Assembly: GCF_009857535.1 (NCBI RefSeq)
Contig: NZ_WWCS01000009.1
Location: 186,001 to 250,000 of the forward strand
DNA length: 64,000 nt
Origin: Duganella margarita
GTDB lineage: Bacteria > Pseudomonadota > Gammaproteobacteria > Burkholderiales > Burkholderiaceae_D
Reading direction: 5' to 3'
Shown: positions 33,926 to 42,743 of the stretch, one piece after another
How positions within the stretch are numbered: position 1 is the stretch's first letter
How the letters are laid out: each line of letters starts with the position of its first letter
The notes under the pieces: generated by a model
Told to the model about the DNA's origin: nothing
The model's database searches: none
The model's input: the letters and a program-made list of their open reading frames with translations, nothing else
Translations under genes and position numbers: made by a program

Positions 33926-35620
33926 ATGATGTTGCAGAACCCAGCGAGCAAATACCGTCCCTTCCCAGCCGTCCAGTTGTCCGACCGCAGCTGGCCGAAC
34001 GCCATCATCAGCAAACCGCCAATCTGGATGAGCACCGACCTGCGCGACGGTAACCAGGCGCTGATCGAGCCGATGAGCATCGAGAAAAAACTGCGCTTCT
34101 TCGACCTGCTGATCAAGATCGGCATCAAGGAAATCGAAGTGGGCTTCCCTTCGGCGTCGCAGACCGACTTCGATTTCGTGCGCAAGCTGATTGACGAGAA
34201 CCGCATTCCGGACGACGTCACCATCATCGTGCTGACCCAGTCGCGCGAAGAGCTGATTCGCCGCACCGTGGACTCCTGCGTCGGCGCCAAACGCGCCATC
34301 GTCCACCTGTATAACTCGGTGGCGCCGGTGTTCCGCAAAGTGGTGTTCGGCATGTCGCGCGAAGAGATCACCAACATCGCCACCACCGGCGCCAAGCTGG
34401 TGAAGGAACTGACCAGGCAGCATCCGGACACCGACTGGGGCTACGAATACACGCCGGAGTCGTTCTCCACCACGGAGCTGGACTTCTCCAAGCATATCTG
34501 CGACGCCGTCAGCGCCATCTTCGAGCCGACTCCGAACAAAAAACTGATCATCAATCTGCCGTCCACCGTGGAATGCAGCACGCCGAATATCTACGCCGAC
34601 CAGATCGAATGGATGTCGCGCAAGCTGGCGCGCCGCGATTCGCTGATCATCTCGGTCCACCCGCACAATGACCGCGGCACCGCCGTCGCCTCGGCGGAAC
34701 TGGCGGTGATGGCCGGCGCCGACCGCGTCGAGGGCTGCCTGTTCGGCAACGGCGAACGCACCGGCAACGTCGACCTGGTAACGCTGGCGCTCAACCTGTA
34801 CACGCAAGGCGTCAACCCTGGCCTGGACTTCTCCGACATCGACGAAGTGCGTAAAGTGGTTGAAGAATGCAACCAGTTGCCGGTGCACCCGCGTCACCCG
34901 TATGTGGGCGACCTGGTATTCACCGCCTTCTCCGGCTCGCACCAGGACGCGATCAAGAAAGGCTTCGCCAAACAACAGGAAGGCGCGATCTGGGAGATTC
35001 CTTACCTGCCGATCGACCCGCAAGACCTGGGGCGCAGCTACGACGCCGTCATCCGCGTCAACAGCCAGTCCGGCAAAGGCGGCATGGCCTACTTGCTGGA
35101 GCAGGACTTCGGCCTGGTGCTGCCGCGCCGCCTGCAGATTGAGTTCAGCCGCGCGGTGCAAGCCGTGGCCGACCAGACCGGCCTGGAAATCACCGCCGAA
35201 GGCATCTACAACATCTTCAGCAAAGAGTATTTCGAACAGAACGCGCCGTACGCGTACCAGTCGCACAAAATGGTGGAAGACACCAGCAGCGACGAACCAG
35301 TGCAGATCGATATCGCCATGCTGCACCGTGGCGCGCCACTCGCGCTGCAAGGCGGCGGCAATGGTCCGATCGACGCCTTCGTCGACGCGCTCGGCCTGGA
35401 CATCAAACTGATGGACTACCACGAACACTCGATCGGCTCCGGCGCCAACGCCAAGGCGGCCTGCTACGTCGAACTGCGCCTGGCCAACGGCCCGACGCTG
35501 TTTGGCGCGGCCACCGACAGCAACATCCTGACCGCCTCCTTCAAGGCCGTGCTGAGCGCCGTCAACCGCCAGCTGGTGCGCACGGAAGAGGATCAGGCCA
35601 AAGGCGCGATCTCGGCCTAA
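33926..35620 (+). CDS. leuA: 2-isopropylmalate synthase
   Basis: 564 residues of the longer LeuA type (N-terminal extension with QNPASKYRPFPAV). DRE-TIM barrel: WMSTDLRDGNQALIEPM, EIEVGFPSASQTDFDFVR, VHPHNDRGTAVASAELAVMAGADRVEGCLFGNGERTGNVDL. The C-terminal LeuA regulatory domain (about 440-560) is the site of leucine feedback inhibition. Catalyses the first committed step of leucine synthesis from 2-oxoisovalerate and acetyl-CoA. Not clustered with leuBCD here; controlled from the leuL leader. Confidence 0.95.
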   Translation: MMLQNPASKYRPFPAVQLSDRSWPNAIISKPPIWMSTDLRDGNQALIEPMSIEKKLRFFDLLIKIGIKEIEVGFPSASQTDFDFVRKLIDENRIPDDVTIIVLTQSREELIRRTVDSCVGAKRAIVHLYNSVAPVFRKVVFGMSREEITNIATTGAKLVKELTRQHPDTDWGYEYTPESFSTTELDFSKHICDAVSAIFEPTPNKKLIINLPSTVECSTPNIYADQIEWMSRKLARRDSLIISVHPHNDRGTAVASAELAVMAGADRVEGCLFGNGERTGNVDLVTLALNLYTQGVNPGLDFSDIDEVRKVVEECNQLPVHPRHPYVGDLVFTAFSGSHQDAIKKGFAKQQEGAIWEIPYLPIDPQDLGRSYDAVIRVNSQSGKGGMAYLLEQDFGLVLPRRLQIEFSRAVQAVADQTGLEITAEGIYNIFSKEYFEQNAPYAYQSHKMVEDTSSDEPVQIDIAMLHRGAPLALQGGGNGPIDAFVDALGLDIKLMDYHEHSIGSGANAKAACYVELRLANGPTLFGAATDSNILTASFKAVLSAVNRQLVRTEEDQAKGAISA

Positions 35621-35652
35621 GGCTTAGGACATAAGCAGCACGGAGGCGTCCC

Positions 35653-35807
35653 GTGCTGGCGGACGGCCAGCGCGACGCCGCCCTCACCCTCCTGCGCGCG
35701 GACATGCAACCGCGCTGGTGGAACAGGCCGCCGCTGCGGCCGCGATGCAGGACCAGGCCGGCGAACTGACTGATGTGGTCAGCCAGTTGCGCCTCTCTGC
35801 TGGCTAA
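35653..35807 (+). pseudogene. Remnant of a methyl-accepting chemotaxis protein gene
   Basis: Two fragments in different frames. 35653-35712 reads VLADGQRDAALTLLRADMQP, like part of an MCP four-helix-bundle sensor domain. 35712-35807 reads ALVEQAAAAAAMQDQAGELTD... and ends VVSQLRLSAG, stop, which is the extreme C-terminal signature of MCPs. The membrane spans, HAMP and signalling helix are missing between them, so a large internal deletion with a frame change is the simplest reading. The final stop overlaps the end of egtB on the other strand. No start codon or ribosome site. Confidence 0.65.
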
Positions 35808-37021
35808 CGGCGGGCCAGGCGGATGCCGGTGAACTGCCAGCGGGCGCCGGCCGGGAAGAAGTTGCGGTAGCTGGCGCGCGCGTGGCCTTCCGGCGTGGCG
35901 GACGATGAGCCGCGCAGCACGTATTGATTCAGCATGAACTTGCCGTTGTATTCGCCCAGCGCGCCTTCCGCCGCCGCAAAGCCGGGATACGCGGCGTAGC
36001 TGCTGCTGGTCCATTGCCAGCAATGGCCGAACATCTGCTGCAAGCCTGCGCCAGCACCGGCGCCGGACGGATGCAGCGAACCGGTTTCCAGCGGCGCCAG
36101 CGTGCCGGCGTATTCCCATTCAAATTCGGTCGGCAAACGCGCGCCGGCCCAATGGGCATAAGCATCCGCTTCAAACAGCGAAATGTGCGTGACCGGACGG
36201 TTGAGGTCCAGCGGCTGCGGCCCGTGCAGCGTGAACTCCTGCCACGCGCCCGTCTCGTCCTGGAACCAGTAGATCGGCGCCTTCAGGTTTTGCGTGCGCG
36301 CCCAGTCCCAGCCCTCGGCCAGCCACAGCGCGGCGTTAAAGTAGCCGCCGGCGTTGATGAAATCGAGGTATTCGCCATTGGTCACCAGCCGCGAAGCCAG
36401 CGCGAACGGCGCCACGTATTGTTTGTGGCGCGGCAGTTCGTTGTCGAAACTGAAGCCGTCGCCATTGTGACCAATCTCGGTCAGGCCGCCATCGAAGGCG
36501 ATCCACGCCAGTGGGGCCGCCGGCGCGGCGGCCGGCAATGGAATCTCCATGTATGCAGGACGCAGCAGGCTTTGCGCCAGCAGGTGCTTGACGTCGGTCA
36601 GCATCAGCTCCTGGTGCTGCTGCTCGTGCTGCATGCCCAGCGTCAGCAGCATGTCCAGCTCCGCAGACGGCGCGCTGGCGATCAGGCGGGCGATGCGGGC
36701 GTCGACGTCGGCGCGGTAGGCGCGCACCTGCGCCATGGCGGGCCGCGTCAGCAGGCCGCGCTGCGCGCGCGGATGCTTCTCGCCGATGCCGTTGTAATAG
36801 GAGTTGAACAGAATGCGAAACGCCGGATGGAACGGCGCAAAGTCGCGCTCCATGCGCTCCAGGATAAACGTCTCGAAGAACCAGGTGGTGTGCGCCAGAT
36901 GCCATTTGATCGGACTTGCGTCGGGCATCGATTGCGCGCCGCAGTCTTCATCGGACAGCGGCTCCGCCAGCGCCAGCGTGTGCTTGCGTACCGCCGCGTA
37001 GCGCGCGAGAAGTCGTTCCAT
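35804..37021 (-). CDS. egtB: Ergothioneine biosynthesis sulfoxide synthase EgtB
   Basis: 405 residues from the ATG at 37021; the egtD stop is one base upstream (TGAC then ATG). N-terminal DinB-like domain with the three-His iron site: IKWHLAHTTWFFE and MQHEQQHQELML. C-terminal sulfatase-modifying fold with VTNGEYLDFINAGGY, LPTEFEWEYAG, QMFGHCWQWTSSSY and VLRGSSSATP. It couples hercynine with a thiol (cysteine or gamma-glutamylcysteine) using O2. No egtA or egtC is nearby, so cysteine may be the direct substrate. Confidence 0.92.
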   Translation of the reverse strand: MERLLARYAAVRKHTLALAEPLSDEDCGAQSMPDASPIKWHLAHTTWFFETFILERMERDFAPFHPAFRILFNSYYNGIGEKHPRAQRGLLTRPAMAQVRAYRADVDARIARLIASAPSAELDMLLTLGMQHEQQHQELMLTDVKHLLAQSLLRPAYMEIPLPAAAPAAPLAWIAFDGGLTEIGHNGDGFSFDNELPRHKQYVAPFALASRLVTNGEYLDFINAGGYFNAALWLAEGWDWARTQNLKAPIYWFQDETGAWQEFTLHGPQPLDLNRPVTHISLFEADAYAHWAGARLPTEFEWEYAGTLAPLETGSLHPSGAGAGAGLQQMFGHCWQWTSSSYAAYPGFAAAEGALGEYNGKFMLNQYVLRGSSSATPEGHARASYRNFFPAGARWQFTGIRLARR

Positions 37022-37022
37022 G

Positions 37023-38021
37023 TCAGCTGGCCCGTGCGTGAATGACGGCGAACCACGTATCGGTGTCGGTCCACATGCGGGTGGTGGCGAAGCCGGCCCG
37101 CTCCAGCAGCGTGACAAAGGACTGGCGCGTGTACTTGTAGCTGTCTTCCGTGTGGATGCGTTCACCGCGCGCGAAATCGCGTTCGCCGCCGCGCCAGGTC
37201 ACGGTCAGCGGGCAACGCGCTTCCAGGTGCATTTCGATGCGGCTCAACGCCGGATTGAAGAACGCCACGTGCTTCCACTGGTCGATATCGAAGTCGGCGC
37301 CGATCAGGTGATTCAGGTGGCGCAGCATATTCAGATTGAAGGCGCCGGTAACGCCCAGGGCGTCGTCGTAGGCGGCGTCCAGCACCGCATGGTCCTTGAT
37401 CAGGTCCACGCCGATCAGCAGGCCGCCATCGGCGCCCGCATTGGCGCGCAGGCCGCGCAGGAAAGTCACCGCCTGCTCCGGCGAGAAGTTACCGATCGAG
37501 GAACCGGGATAGAAGAACACCCGGCGCTCGCTGCGTACGCTGTCCGGCAATTCGAAGCCGCTGGAAAAATCCAGTCCCAGCGCCGTCATCTCGATCTGCG
37601 GAAAGCGCTGCTGCAACTGCGCCACCGCGCCAAGCAGGAAGTCGCGCGAAATATCGACCGGCACGTACTGCGCTGGCTTCAGCAGCGGGAACAGCGCCGC
37701 CGCCTTGGCGCAGTTGCCCGCGCCCAGATCGATCAGCGATGCGCCATCGCCTACCGCTTGCGCCATGTCGGCGCCATAGGCGGCAAAGATGCTCGCTTCG
37801 GTACGGGTTGGATAATATTCAGGCAGTTCACAGATGGCCTCGAACAGCTTGGAGCCGAGGCTGTCATACAGGAACTTTGGCGAAGTATGCGCATCGCGCG
37901 CCAGCAAGCCGGCTGTGATTTCTTCGATAACCGCGGCACTACCGTGCGCGGGCCGCTGTGGCGCTGTGTTGCTGGCAAGAGGCGACACAACACGAATCGC
38001 CGGGGAGCGGGACACTTGCAT
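37023..38021 (-). CDS. egtD: L-histidine N-alpha-methyltransferase EgtD
   Basis: 332 residues. SAM site LIDLGAGNCAKAAALFPLL and PGSSIGNFSPEQAV; substrate-site residues of the family visible as EYYPTRTE (Tyr) and RIHTEDSYKYT (Glu and Ser). It trimethylates histidine to hercynine, the precursor of both ergothioneine and selenoneine. First gene of egtD-egtB. Divergent from the selenate-type ABC importer, with 127 bases between starts. Confidence 0.93.
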   Translation of the reverse strand: MQVSRSPAIRVVSPLASNTAPQRPAHGSAAVIEEITAGLLARDAHTSPKFLYDSLGSKLFEAICELPEYYPTRTEASIFAAYGADMAQAVGDGASLIDLGAGNCAKAAALFPLLKPAQYVPVDISRDFLLGAVAQLQQRFPQIEMTALGLDFSSGFELPDSVRSERRVFFYPGSSIGNFSPEQAVTFLRGLRANAGADGGLLIGVDLIKDHAVLDAAYDDALGVTGAFNLNMLRHLNHLIGADFDIDQWKHVAFFNPALSRIEMHLEARCPLTVTWRGGERDFARGERIHTEDSYKYTRQSFVTLLERAGFATTRMWTDTDTWFAVIHARAS

Positions 38022-38069
38022 AAATGCTCTACCTATCTAATGGGGGTGGCAATCCCTTGAGGGGATTTT

Positions 38070-38078
38070 TGCTATGAT
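38070..38078 (+). promoter_or_regulatory. Extended -10 promoter of the selenate-type ABC importer operon
   Basis: TGCTATGAT: a TG extended element plus TATGAT (38073-38078). A small inverted repeat AATCCC/GGGATT overlaps the spacer region (about 38051-38067) and might be an operator between egtD and the importer. No good -35. Expected 5' UTR about 65 bases. Confidence 0.5.
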
Positions 38079-38148
38079 AGCTGAATATCCATTTTGTAGC
38101 GCTGTACCAAAAGTTCCGTGCGACTTCTCACATAAAAGGGCAATCCTG

Positions 38149-39009
38149 ATGAAAATCTCCTTCAAATCGCTGCTGGCCACGAGCCTGATGCTGGCCGCTT
38201 CCTGGTCGCAAGCCCAATCGGCGGATCACGTGTTCCGCGTCTCCGCCATCCCGGACGAAGCGCCAACCGAGCTGCAACGCAAGTTCAAGCCACTGGGCGA
38301 ATACCTGGAGAAGAAGATCGGCATGAAGGTCGAGTTCACCCCGGTGACCGACTACGCCGCCTCGGTGGAAGCGCTGATCAACAAGAAGGTCGACATGGTC
38401 TGGTTCGGCGGCTTTACCTTCGTGCAGGCCAATGAGCGCAGCAAGGGCGCCATCACGCCGCTGGTGCAGCGCGCCGAAGATGAAAAATTCCGCTCGGTGT
38501 TCGTCACCACCAACAAGAGCATCAACAGCCTGGCCGACCTGAAAGGCAAGACCCTGAGCTTCGGATCCGAGTCCTCGACCTCCGGCCACCTGATGCCGCG
38601 CTACTACCTGCTGGCCGCCAAAATCAATCCGGACACCGATCTGAAACGCATCGCCTTCTCCGGCGCGCATGACGCCACCGTGGCTGCCGTCGCCGGCGGC
38701 AAGGTCGATGCCGGCGCGCTGAATATCTCGGTGTGGGAAAAACTGATCGAAGCCAAAAAGGTCGATCCAAGCGTGGTGCGCGTGTTCTACACCACCCCTG
38801 GCTACTACGATTACAACTGGTCGGTGCGCACCGACATGAACGCCGATCTGAAGAAAAAGCTGACCGACGCCTTCCTGGCGCTGGACGCCAACAAGCCTGA
38901 AGACAAAGCGATCATGGACCTGCAACGCGCCACCAAGTTCATTCCGACCAAAGTAGACAACTACAAGAACATCGAAGCCGCAGCCAAGAACGCCGGCCTG
39001 CTGAAGTAA
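38149..39009 (+). CDS. Putative selenate ABC transporter, periplasmic binding protein (PhnD-like)
   Basis: 286 residues from the ATG at 38149 (AAAAGGG upstream). Signal peptide ending near SWSQA, then PhnD-type fold: VFRVSAIPDEAPTELQRKFKPLGEYLEKK, FTPVTDYAASVEALINKKVDMVWFGGFTFVQA and SFGSESSTSGHLMPRYYL. The opening AIPDEAPTEL is characteristic of the family named putative selenate-binding because its genes accompany selD. Ligand assignment rests on that family context and on selD and a SenA-like gene 6-8 kb away; phosphonate or phosphite are alternatives. Confidence 0.82.
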   Translation: MKISFKSLLATSLMLAASWSQAQSADHVFRVSAIPDEAPTELQRKFKPLGEYLEKKIGMKVEFTPVTDYAASVEALINKKVDMVWFGGFTFVQANERSKGAITPLVQRAEDEKFRSVFVTTNKSINSLADLKGKTLSFGSESSTSGHLMPRYYLLAAKINPDTDLKRIAFSGAHDATVAAVAGGKVDAGALNISVWEKLIEAKKVDPSVVRVFYTTPGYYDYNWSVRTDMNADLKKKLTDAFLALDANKPEDKAIMDLQRATKFIPTKVDNYKNIEAAAKNAGLLK

Positions 39010-39834
39010 ATGCCAACGTATCAACTGCAAGACCTGACCGTCCGCCATCTCGGCGGGCGTTCAGCACCCGCGCTGCAAGCCATCAACCTGACCGTCGAAC
39101 AGGGCGAGCAACTGGCCCTGATCGGTCCTTCCGGCGCCGGCAAGACTACCCTGCTGGCGACACTGTCCCTGTCCCACAAGCCGTCCGAAGGACGCTTCCA
39201 TGCCTTCGGCGTCGAACCTTGGGCGCTGGGCGAAGCGGCGCGTCACCGCTTGCGCGCGCAGCTGTTCCTGGCGCCGCAAACGCCGCCGCTGCCGCCGCGC
39301 CAGCGCGTGGTGACGGCGGTGCTGGCCGCGCGCCTGCCGCAATGGAGCGTATGGCGCGCGCTGGTGTCGCTATTCAAGCCGGAAGACCCGGAAGCCGCGT
39401 GGCAGGCGCTGTCGCGCTTTAATCTGGGCGATAAACTGTATTCGCGCGTCGACCGCCTGTCCGGCGGCGAACGCCAGCGCTGCGGCCTGGCGCGCCTGTT
39501 GCTGTCGCCGGCCAGGTCGCTGCTGGTGGACGAGCCGCTGTCGGCGCTCGATCCCGCCCTGTCCGAACTCACCCTGACCACGCTGCGCGAAGAAGCCAGG
39601 GCGCGCAACGCCACGCTGATTTGCAGCCTGCACCAGGTGGACCTGGCCCTTAGCCACTTCCCGCGTATCGTCGCGCTGCGCGACGGCCGTATCGCCTTCG
39701 ACCTGCCGCGCGACCAGGTCACGCCGCAGATGATCGCCACGCTGTATCAGGGCGAACAGCCGCCAGCCACGTTGCCACACGGCGATGAGCATGACGCCAT
39801 GGCGGTCAAACTCGGCGTAGGCGCTTGCCTTTGA
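39010..39834 (+). CDS. ABC importer ATP-binding protein (PhnC-like)
   Basis: 274 residues. Walker A GPSGAGKTT, signature LSGGERQRCGLARLL, Walker B SLLVDEPLSALDP, and an H-loop His in CSLHQVDLAL. The start ATG follows the binding-protein stop directly, and its own stop overlaps the permease start (TGATG). Energises import of the ligand bound by the preceding protein. Confidence 0.9.
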   Translation: MPTYQLQDLTVRHLGGRSAPALQAINLTVEQGEQLALIGPSGAGKTTLLATLSLSHKPSEGRFHAFGVEPWALGEAARHRLRAQLFLAPQTPPLPPRQRVVTAVLAARLPQWSVWRALVSLFKPEDPEAAWQALSRFNLGDKLYSRVDRLSGGERQRCGLARLLLSPARSLLVDEPLSALDPALSELTLTTLREEARARNATLICSLHQVDLALSHFPRIVALRDGRIAFDLPRDQVTPQMIATLYQGEQPPATLPHGDEHDAMAVKLGVGACL

Positions 39835-40673
39835 TGGACGCCACGCTGAACCACGCGGCGGTGCACCGCGATCCCGCCCTGCGCCGCCGCATCTTCATCA
39901 TTGTCGCTGCCCTGGTGATCCTGTGGCCGACCATGGTGATCTCCGAATTCAAGCCGTGGATACTGTTTGACCAGCAAAGCCTGGAATCCACCGGCCGCTT
40001 CCTCGCGGACTTCCTGGTGCCGGCCCATGACGCCGAGTTCCTGCAGATGCTGGTGCGCGAAACCTGGAACACCGTGGCCATCGCCACCGCCGGCCTGACG
40101 CTCGCGCTGCTGGGCGCCATTCCCGCGACGCTGATCATCAACGAGCAGCTGTCGATTTCCGCCCTGGGCACGGGCCGCATGCGCCCTCTCGCCGTCATCG
40201 TGCGCCAGACCGTGCGCTGGCTGATGGTGATCCTGCGCTCGGTACCGGAGCTGGTGTGGGCGCTGCTGCTGGTGCGTATCATCGGCCTGGGTCCGACCGC
40301 CGGCGTGCTGGCGATCGCCCTCACCTACTGCGGCATGCTGGGCAAGGTGTATGCCGAGATTCTCGAATCGTCCGACGCCCACGCCAGCGACACGCTGCTG
40401 GCCAATGGCAGCGGGCGATTGGCCGCGCTGCTGTACGGCGCGCTGCCGGAAGCGGCGTCGGAACTGATGTCCTACACCGTCTACCGCTGGGAGTGCGCAA
40501 TACGCGGTTCGGTGGTGATGGGCTTCGTCGGCGCCGGCGGCCTTGGGCAGCGCATGGATGAATCGCTGAAGGGCATGAACGGCGCCGAAGTCTCCGCCAT
40601 GCTGCTGGTATTCATCGCGCTGGTGGCGCTGGCCGACCAGTTCTCCAAAGTGCTGCGCAGGAGGCTGGGATGA
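39834..40673 (+). CDS. ABC importer permease 1 (PhnE-like)
   Basis: 279 residues; the ATG at 39834 is preferred to a TTG at 39825. About six spans. The conserved permease stretch ILRSVPELVWALLLVRIIGLGPTAGVLAIALTYCGMLGKVYAEILE includes the EAA-type loop that docks on the ATPase. Overlaps both neighbours by a few bases, so fully coupled. Paralogous to the next gene. Confidence 0.9.
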   Translation: MDATLNHAAVHRDPALRRRIFIIVAALVILWPTMVISEFKPWILFDQQSLESTGRFLADFLVPAHDAEFLQMLVRETWNTVAIATAGLTLALLGAIPATLIINEQLSISALGTGRMRPLAVIVRQTVRWLMVILRSVPELVWALLLVRIIGLGPTAGVLAIALTYCGMLGKVYAEILESSDAHASDTLLANGSGRLAALLYGALPEAASELMSYTVYRWECAIRGSVVMGFVGAGGLGQRMDESLKGMNGAEVSAMLLVFIALVALADQFSKVLRRRLG

Positions 40674-41461
40674 ATTCAAACATGCCGAAACCGCCGGCGC
40701 GCGACTGGACCATGCGCATCCTGATGCTGTTGCTGCTGGCGTTGATCGTCGCCAGTTTCGCCACACTGCCTTTGAAGTGGCGCGAATTCTTCACCGTCGA
40801 CGCCATCAACAGCACCATGGAATTGCTGGCAGGCTTTGCGCCGCCGGAGACATCCAGCGGCTTTCTCGCCAGGACCTTCTGGGCTACGCTGGAAACGCTG
40901 GCCATGTCCGGCCTGGGCACGCTGCTGGCCGTGATCTTCGGCCTGGCTTTCTCGCTGCCGGCGTCGGGCCGCTTCGGCGCCGGTCCGCGCGCCGCCATGC
41001 GCGCGGTGCTCAACGTGCTGCGCTCGGTGCCGGAACTGGTGTGGGCTTCCATCCTGCTGATCGCCGCCGGCCTCGGTCCACTCGGCGGCACGCTGGCCCT
41101 GGCTGCGCATACCGCCGGCGTGCTCGGTCGCCTGTTTGCCGACTCGCTGGAAAACGCCGCGCCGCTGCCGGAGCAAAGCCTGCGCACCAACGGCGCCGGC
41201 GCCACTGCGGCCTTCATGTACGCCACGCTGCCGCAAACACTGCCGCAGATGATGTCCTATACACTGTACCGCTGGGAGAACAACATCCGCGCCGCCGCGA
41301 TTCTCGGCGTGGTCGGCGCCGGTGGGCTGGGCCAGATGCTGAAGTATCACCTGTCGCTGTTCCAGATGCCGCTGGCCGCCACCGTCATCCTCGCCATGCT
41401 GCTGCTGGTGGCGCTGGTCGATGCCATCAGCTTCGCCATGCGGCGCGCACTCACAAGGTAA
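40670..41461 (+). CDS. ABC importer permease 2 (PhnE-like)
   Basis: 263 residues; AGGAGG before the ATG, ATGA overlap with permease 1. Same fold and motif as its neighbour (VLRSVPELVWASILLIAAGLGPLGGTLAL, then GVLGRLFADSLENA), so the channel is likely a heterodimer from a tandem duplication. Confidence 0.9.
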   Translation: MNSNMPKPPARDWTMRILMLLLLALIVASFATLPLKWREFFTVDAINSTMELLAGFAPPETSSGFLARTFWATLETLAMSGLGTLLAVIFGLAFSLPASGRFGAGPRAAMRAVLNVLRSVPELVWASILLIAAGLGPLGGTLALAAHTAGVLGRLFADSLENAAPLPEQSLRTNGAGATAAFMYATLPQTLPQMMSYTLYRWENNIRAAAILGVVGAGGLGQMLKYHLSLFQMPLAATVILAMLLLVALVDAISFAMRRALTR

Positions 41462-41479
41462 TGTAGTTTAAACTTCGCC

Positions 41480-42157
41480 ATGCTCGAACTTCGCCAGCTC
41501 TCCAAATCCTACAACGGCCGTCCGGTGCTGGACCAATTGTCGTGGACTTTCAAGGCCGGCGAATTCGTCTCCATCATGGGCGATTCCGGCGTCGGCAAAT
41601 CGACGCTGCTCAATCTCATCGCCGGCCTCGATGCGCCCGATCCATCAGCCACCTCGCCGATCATCGTCGACGGCATTCCGATGTCCGGCCTCGATGACGA
41701 TGCCGCCACGAAGCTGAGGCGCGCGCGCATGGGTTTCATCTTTCAAGCCTTTCACGTGCTGCCGCATCTGACCTTGCTGCAGAACGTCGCCTTGCCGCTG
41801 CTGCTGAACGGCCTGCCGACCGAACGCGCCACGGAGATGCTGGCAGCGGTCGGCCTGGGCGGCCGCGAGCACGACTTCCCCCATCAAATCTCCGGCGGAC
41901 AAATGCAGCGCGTGGCAATCGCCCGCGCGCTGGTGCACCGCCCGGCCCTGGTGCTGGCCGACGAACCAACCGGCAACCTCGATCCGGAAACCGCCGACGC
42001 CATCCTCACGCTGTTGCAGCGCGAAATTAAAGCCACCGGCGCTTGCGCCATCATGGTTACACATTCGCAACTTGCTGCTAAAAAGACAGACAAAATCCTA
42101 CTTTTATCTAGAAATGGACTAAAAGATACAACAAACGTCAACCCGTTTGAGCAATAA
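41480..42157 (+). CDS. LolD/MacB-type ABC ATPase without adjacent permease
   Basis: 225 residues. Walker A GDSGVGKSTLL, a Q-loop in FIFQAFHVLPHLT, signature ISGGQMQRVAIARALVH, Walker B LVLADEPTGNLDPETA. The DEPTGNLD form is typical of the MacB/LolD/FtsE group, which pairs with FtsX-like permeases, not with PhnE. No such permease is in this region. It follows the selenate-type importer by 18 bases in the same direction and may be co-transcribed. Function unassigned. Confidence 0.85.
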   Translation: MLELRQLSKSYNGRPVLDQLSWTFKAGEFVSIMGDSGVGKSTLLNLIAGLDAPDPSATSPIIVDGIPMSGLDDDAATKLRRARMGFIFQAFHVLPHLTLLQNVALPLLLNGLPTERATEMLAAVGLGGREHDFPHQISGGQMQRVAIARALVHRPALVLADEPTGNLDPETADAILTLLQREIKATGACAIMVTHSQLAAKKTDKILLLSRNGLKDTTNVNPFEQ

Positions 42158-42336
42158 CCAACATAATTTAATTGTTAAAGCCTGCACTTTTTTTTTATCC
42201 GTAGTATTATTGAAAATAACTTGCATGGTTATCAAGAATGTTGAGTCGCGTACCACATTCAGACCGTAACGAGTGTGGGCGCTAGCCTTGCCGGGAACGT
42301 ACTTTTTTAACGTTTTGAGCAAAGGAGGAGCAAGCC
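42158..42336. other. AT-rich gap upstream of a small HTH gene
   Basis: 179 bases, markedly AT-rich, with a T9 run near 42189. No hairpin good enough for a terminator precedes that run. Presumably holds the end of the ABC transcript and the promoter of the next gene; I cannot place either with confidence. Confidence 0.4.
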
Positions 42337-42624
42337 ATGAACGTACGTCAAAAGAAGTTGGAGTTGATTGAAGCCATGAATCGCGCTCGGGCGCTGGAGC
42401 CATCCAGTTTTGTCCCGAACAAGCTTCTTGATACGCTGATTGAAAAGATGAACTTGAAGAATGATGCAGAGTTATGTCGGGTGCTGGAAGTTCAGCCGCC
42501 GATCATCAGCAAGATCCGTCACCGGAAGTTGGCAGTTGGTGCCACGATCCTGCTGCGCATGCATGAAAAATCAGATATCAGCATTCGCGAGCTGAAAGAT
42601 CTGTCTACCGCGTCTATGCATTGA
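42337..42624 (+). CDS. Small helix-turn-helix protein
   Basis: 95 residues with a very strong ribosome site (AAAGGAGGAG). The central part LLDTLIEKMNLKNDAELCRVLEVQPPIISKIRHRKLAVGATILLRMHE looks like a Cro/C1-type helix-turn-helix, with PPIISKIRHRKL as recognition helix. No oligomerisation domain. Probably a DNA-binding regulator of a type common in Oxalobacteraceae; targets unknown. Confidence 0.75.
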   Translation: MNVRQKKLELIEAMNRARALEPSSFVPNKLLDTLIEKMNLKNDAELCRVLEVQPPIISKIRHRKLAVGATILLRMHEKSDISIRELKDLSTASMH

Positions 42625-42743
42625 ACAAAAACATTGTTCTGCCATGCCAGGCGTCGGCATGCGGTATCCGGCGCCCCAAGCGCTGTTGCGATCAGCCCAA
42701 ACCCCGCTGAACGCCGCTTTACCGAGTAGCTAGTTAGTACCAG

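Noticed and set aside
42158..42200. T9 run after the LolD-type ATPase considered as a terminator
   Set aside because: No stable GC stem precedes the T run; the surrounding DNA is simply AT-rich.
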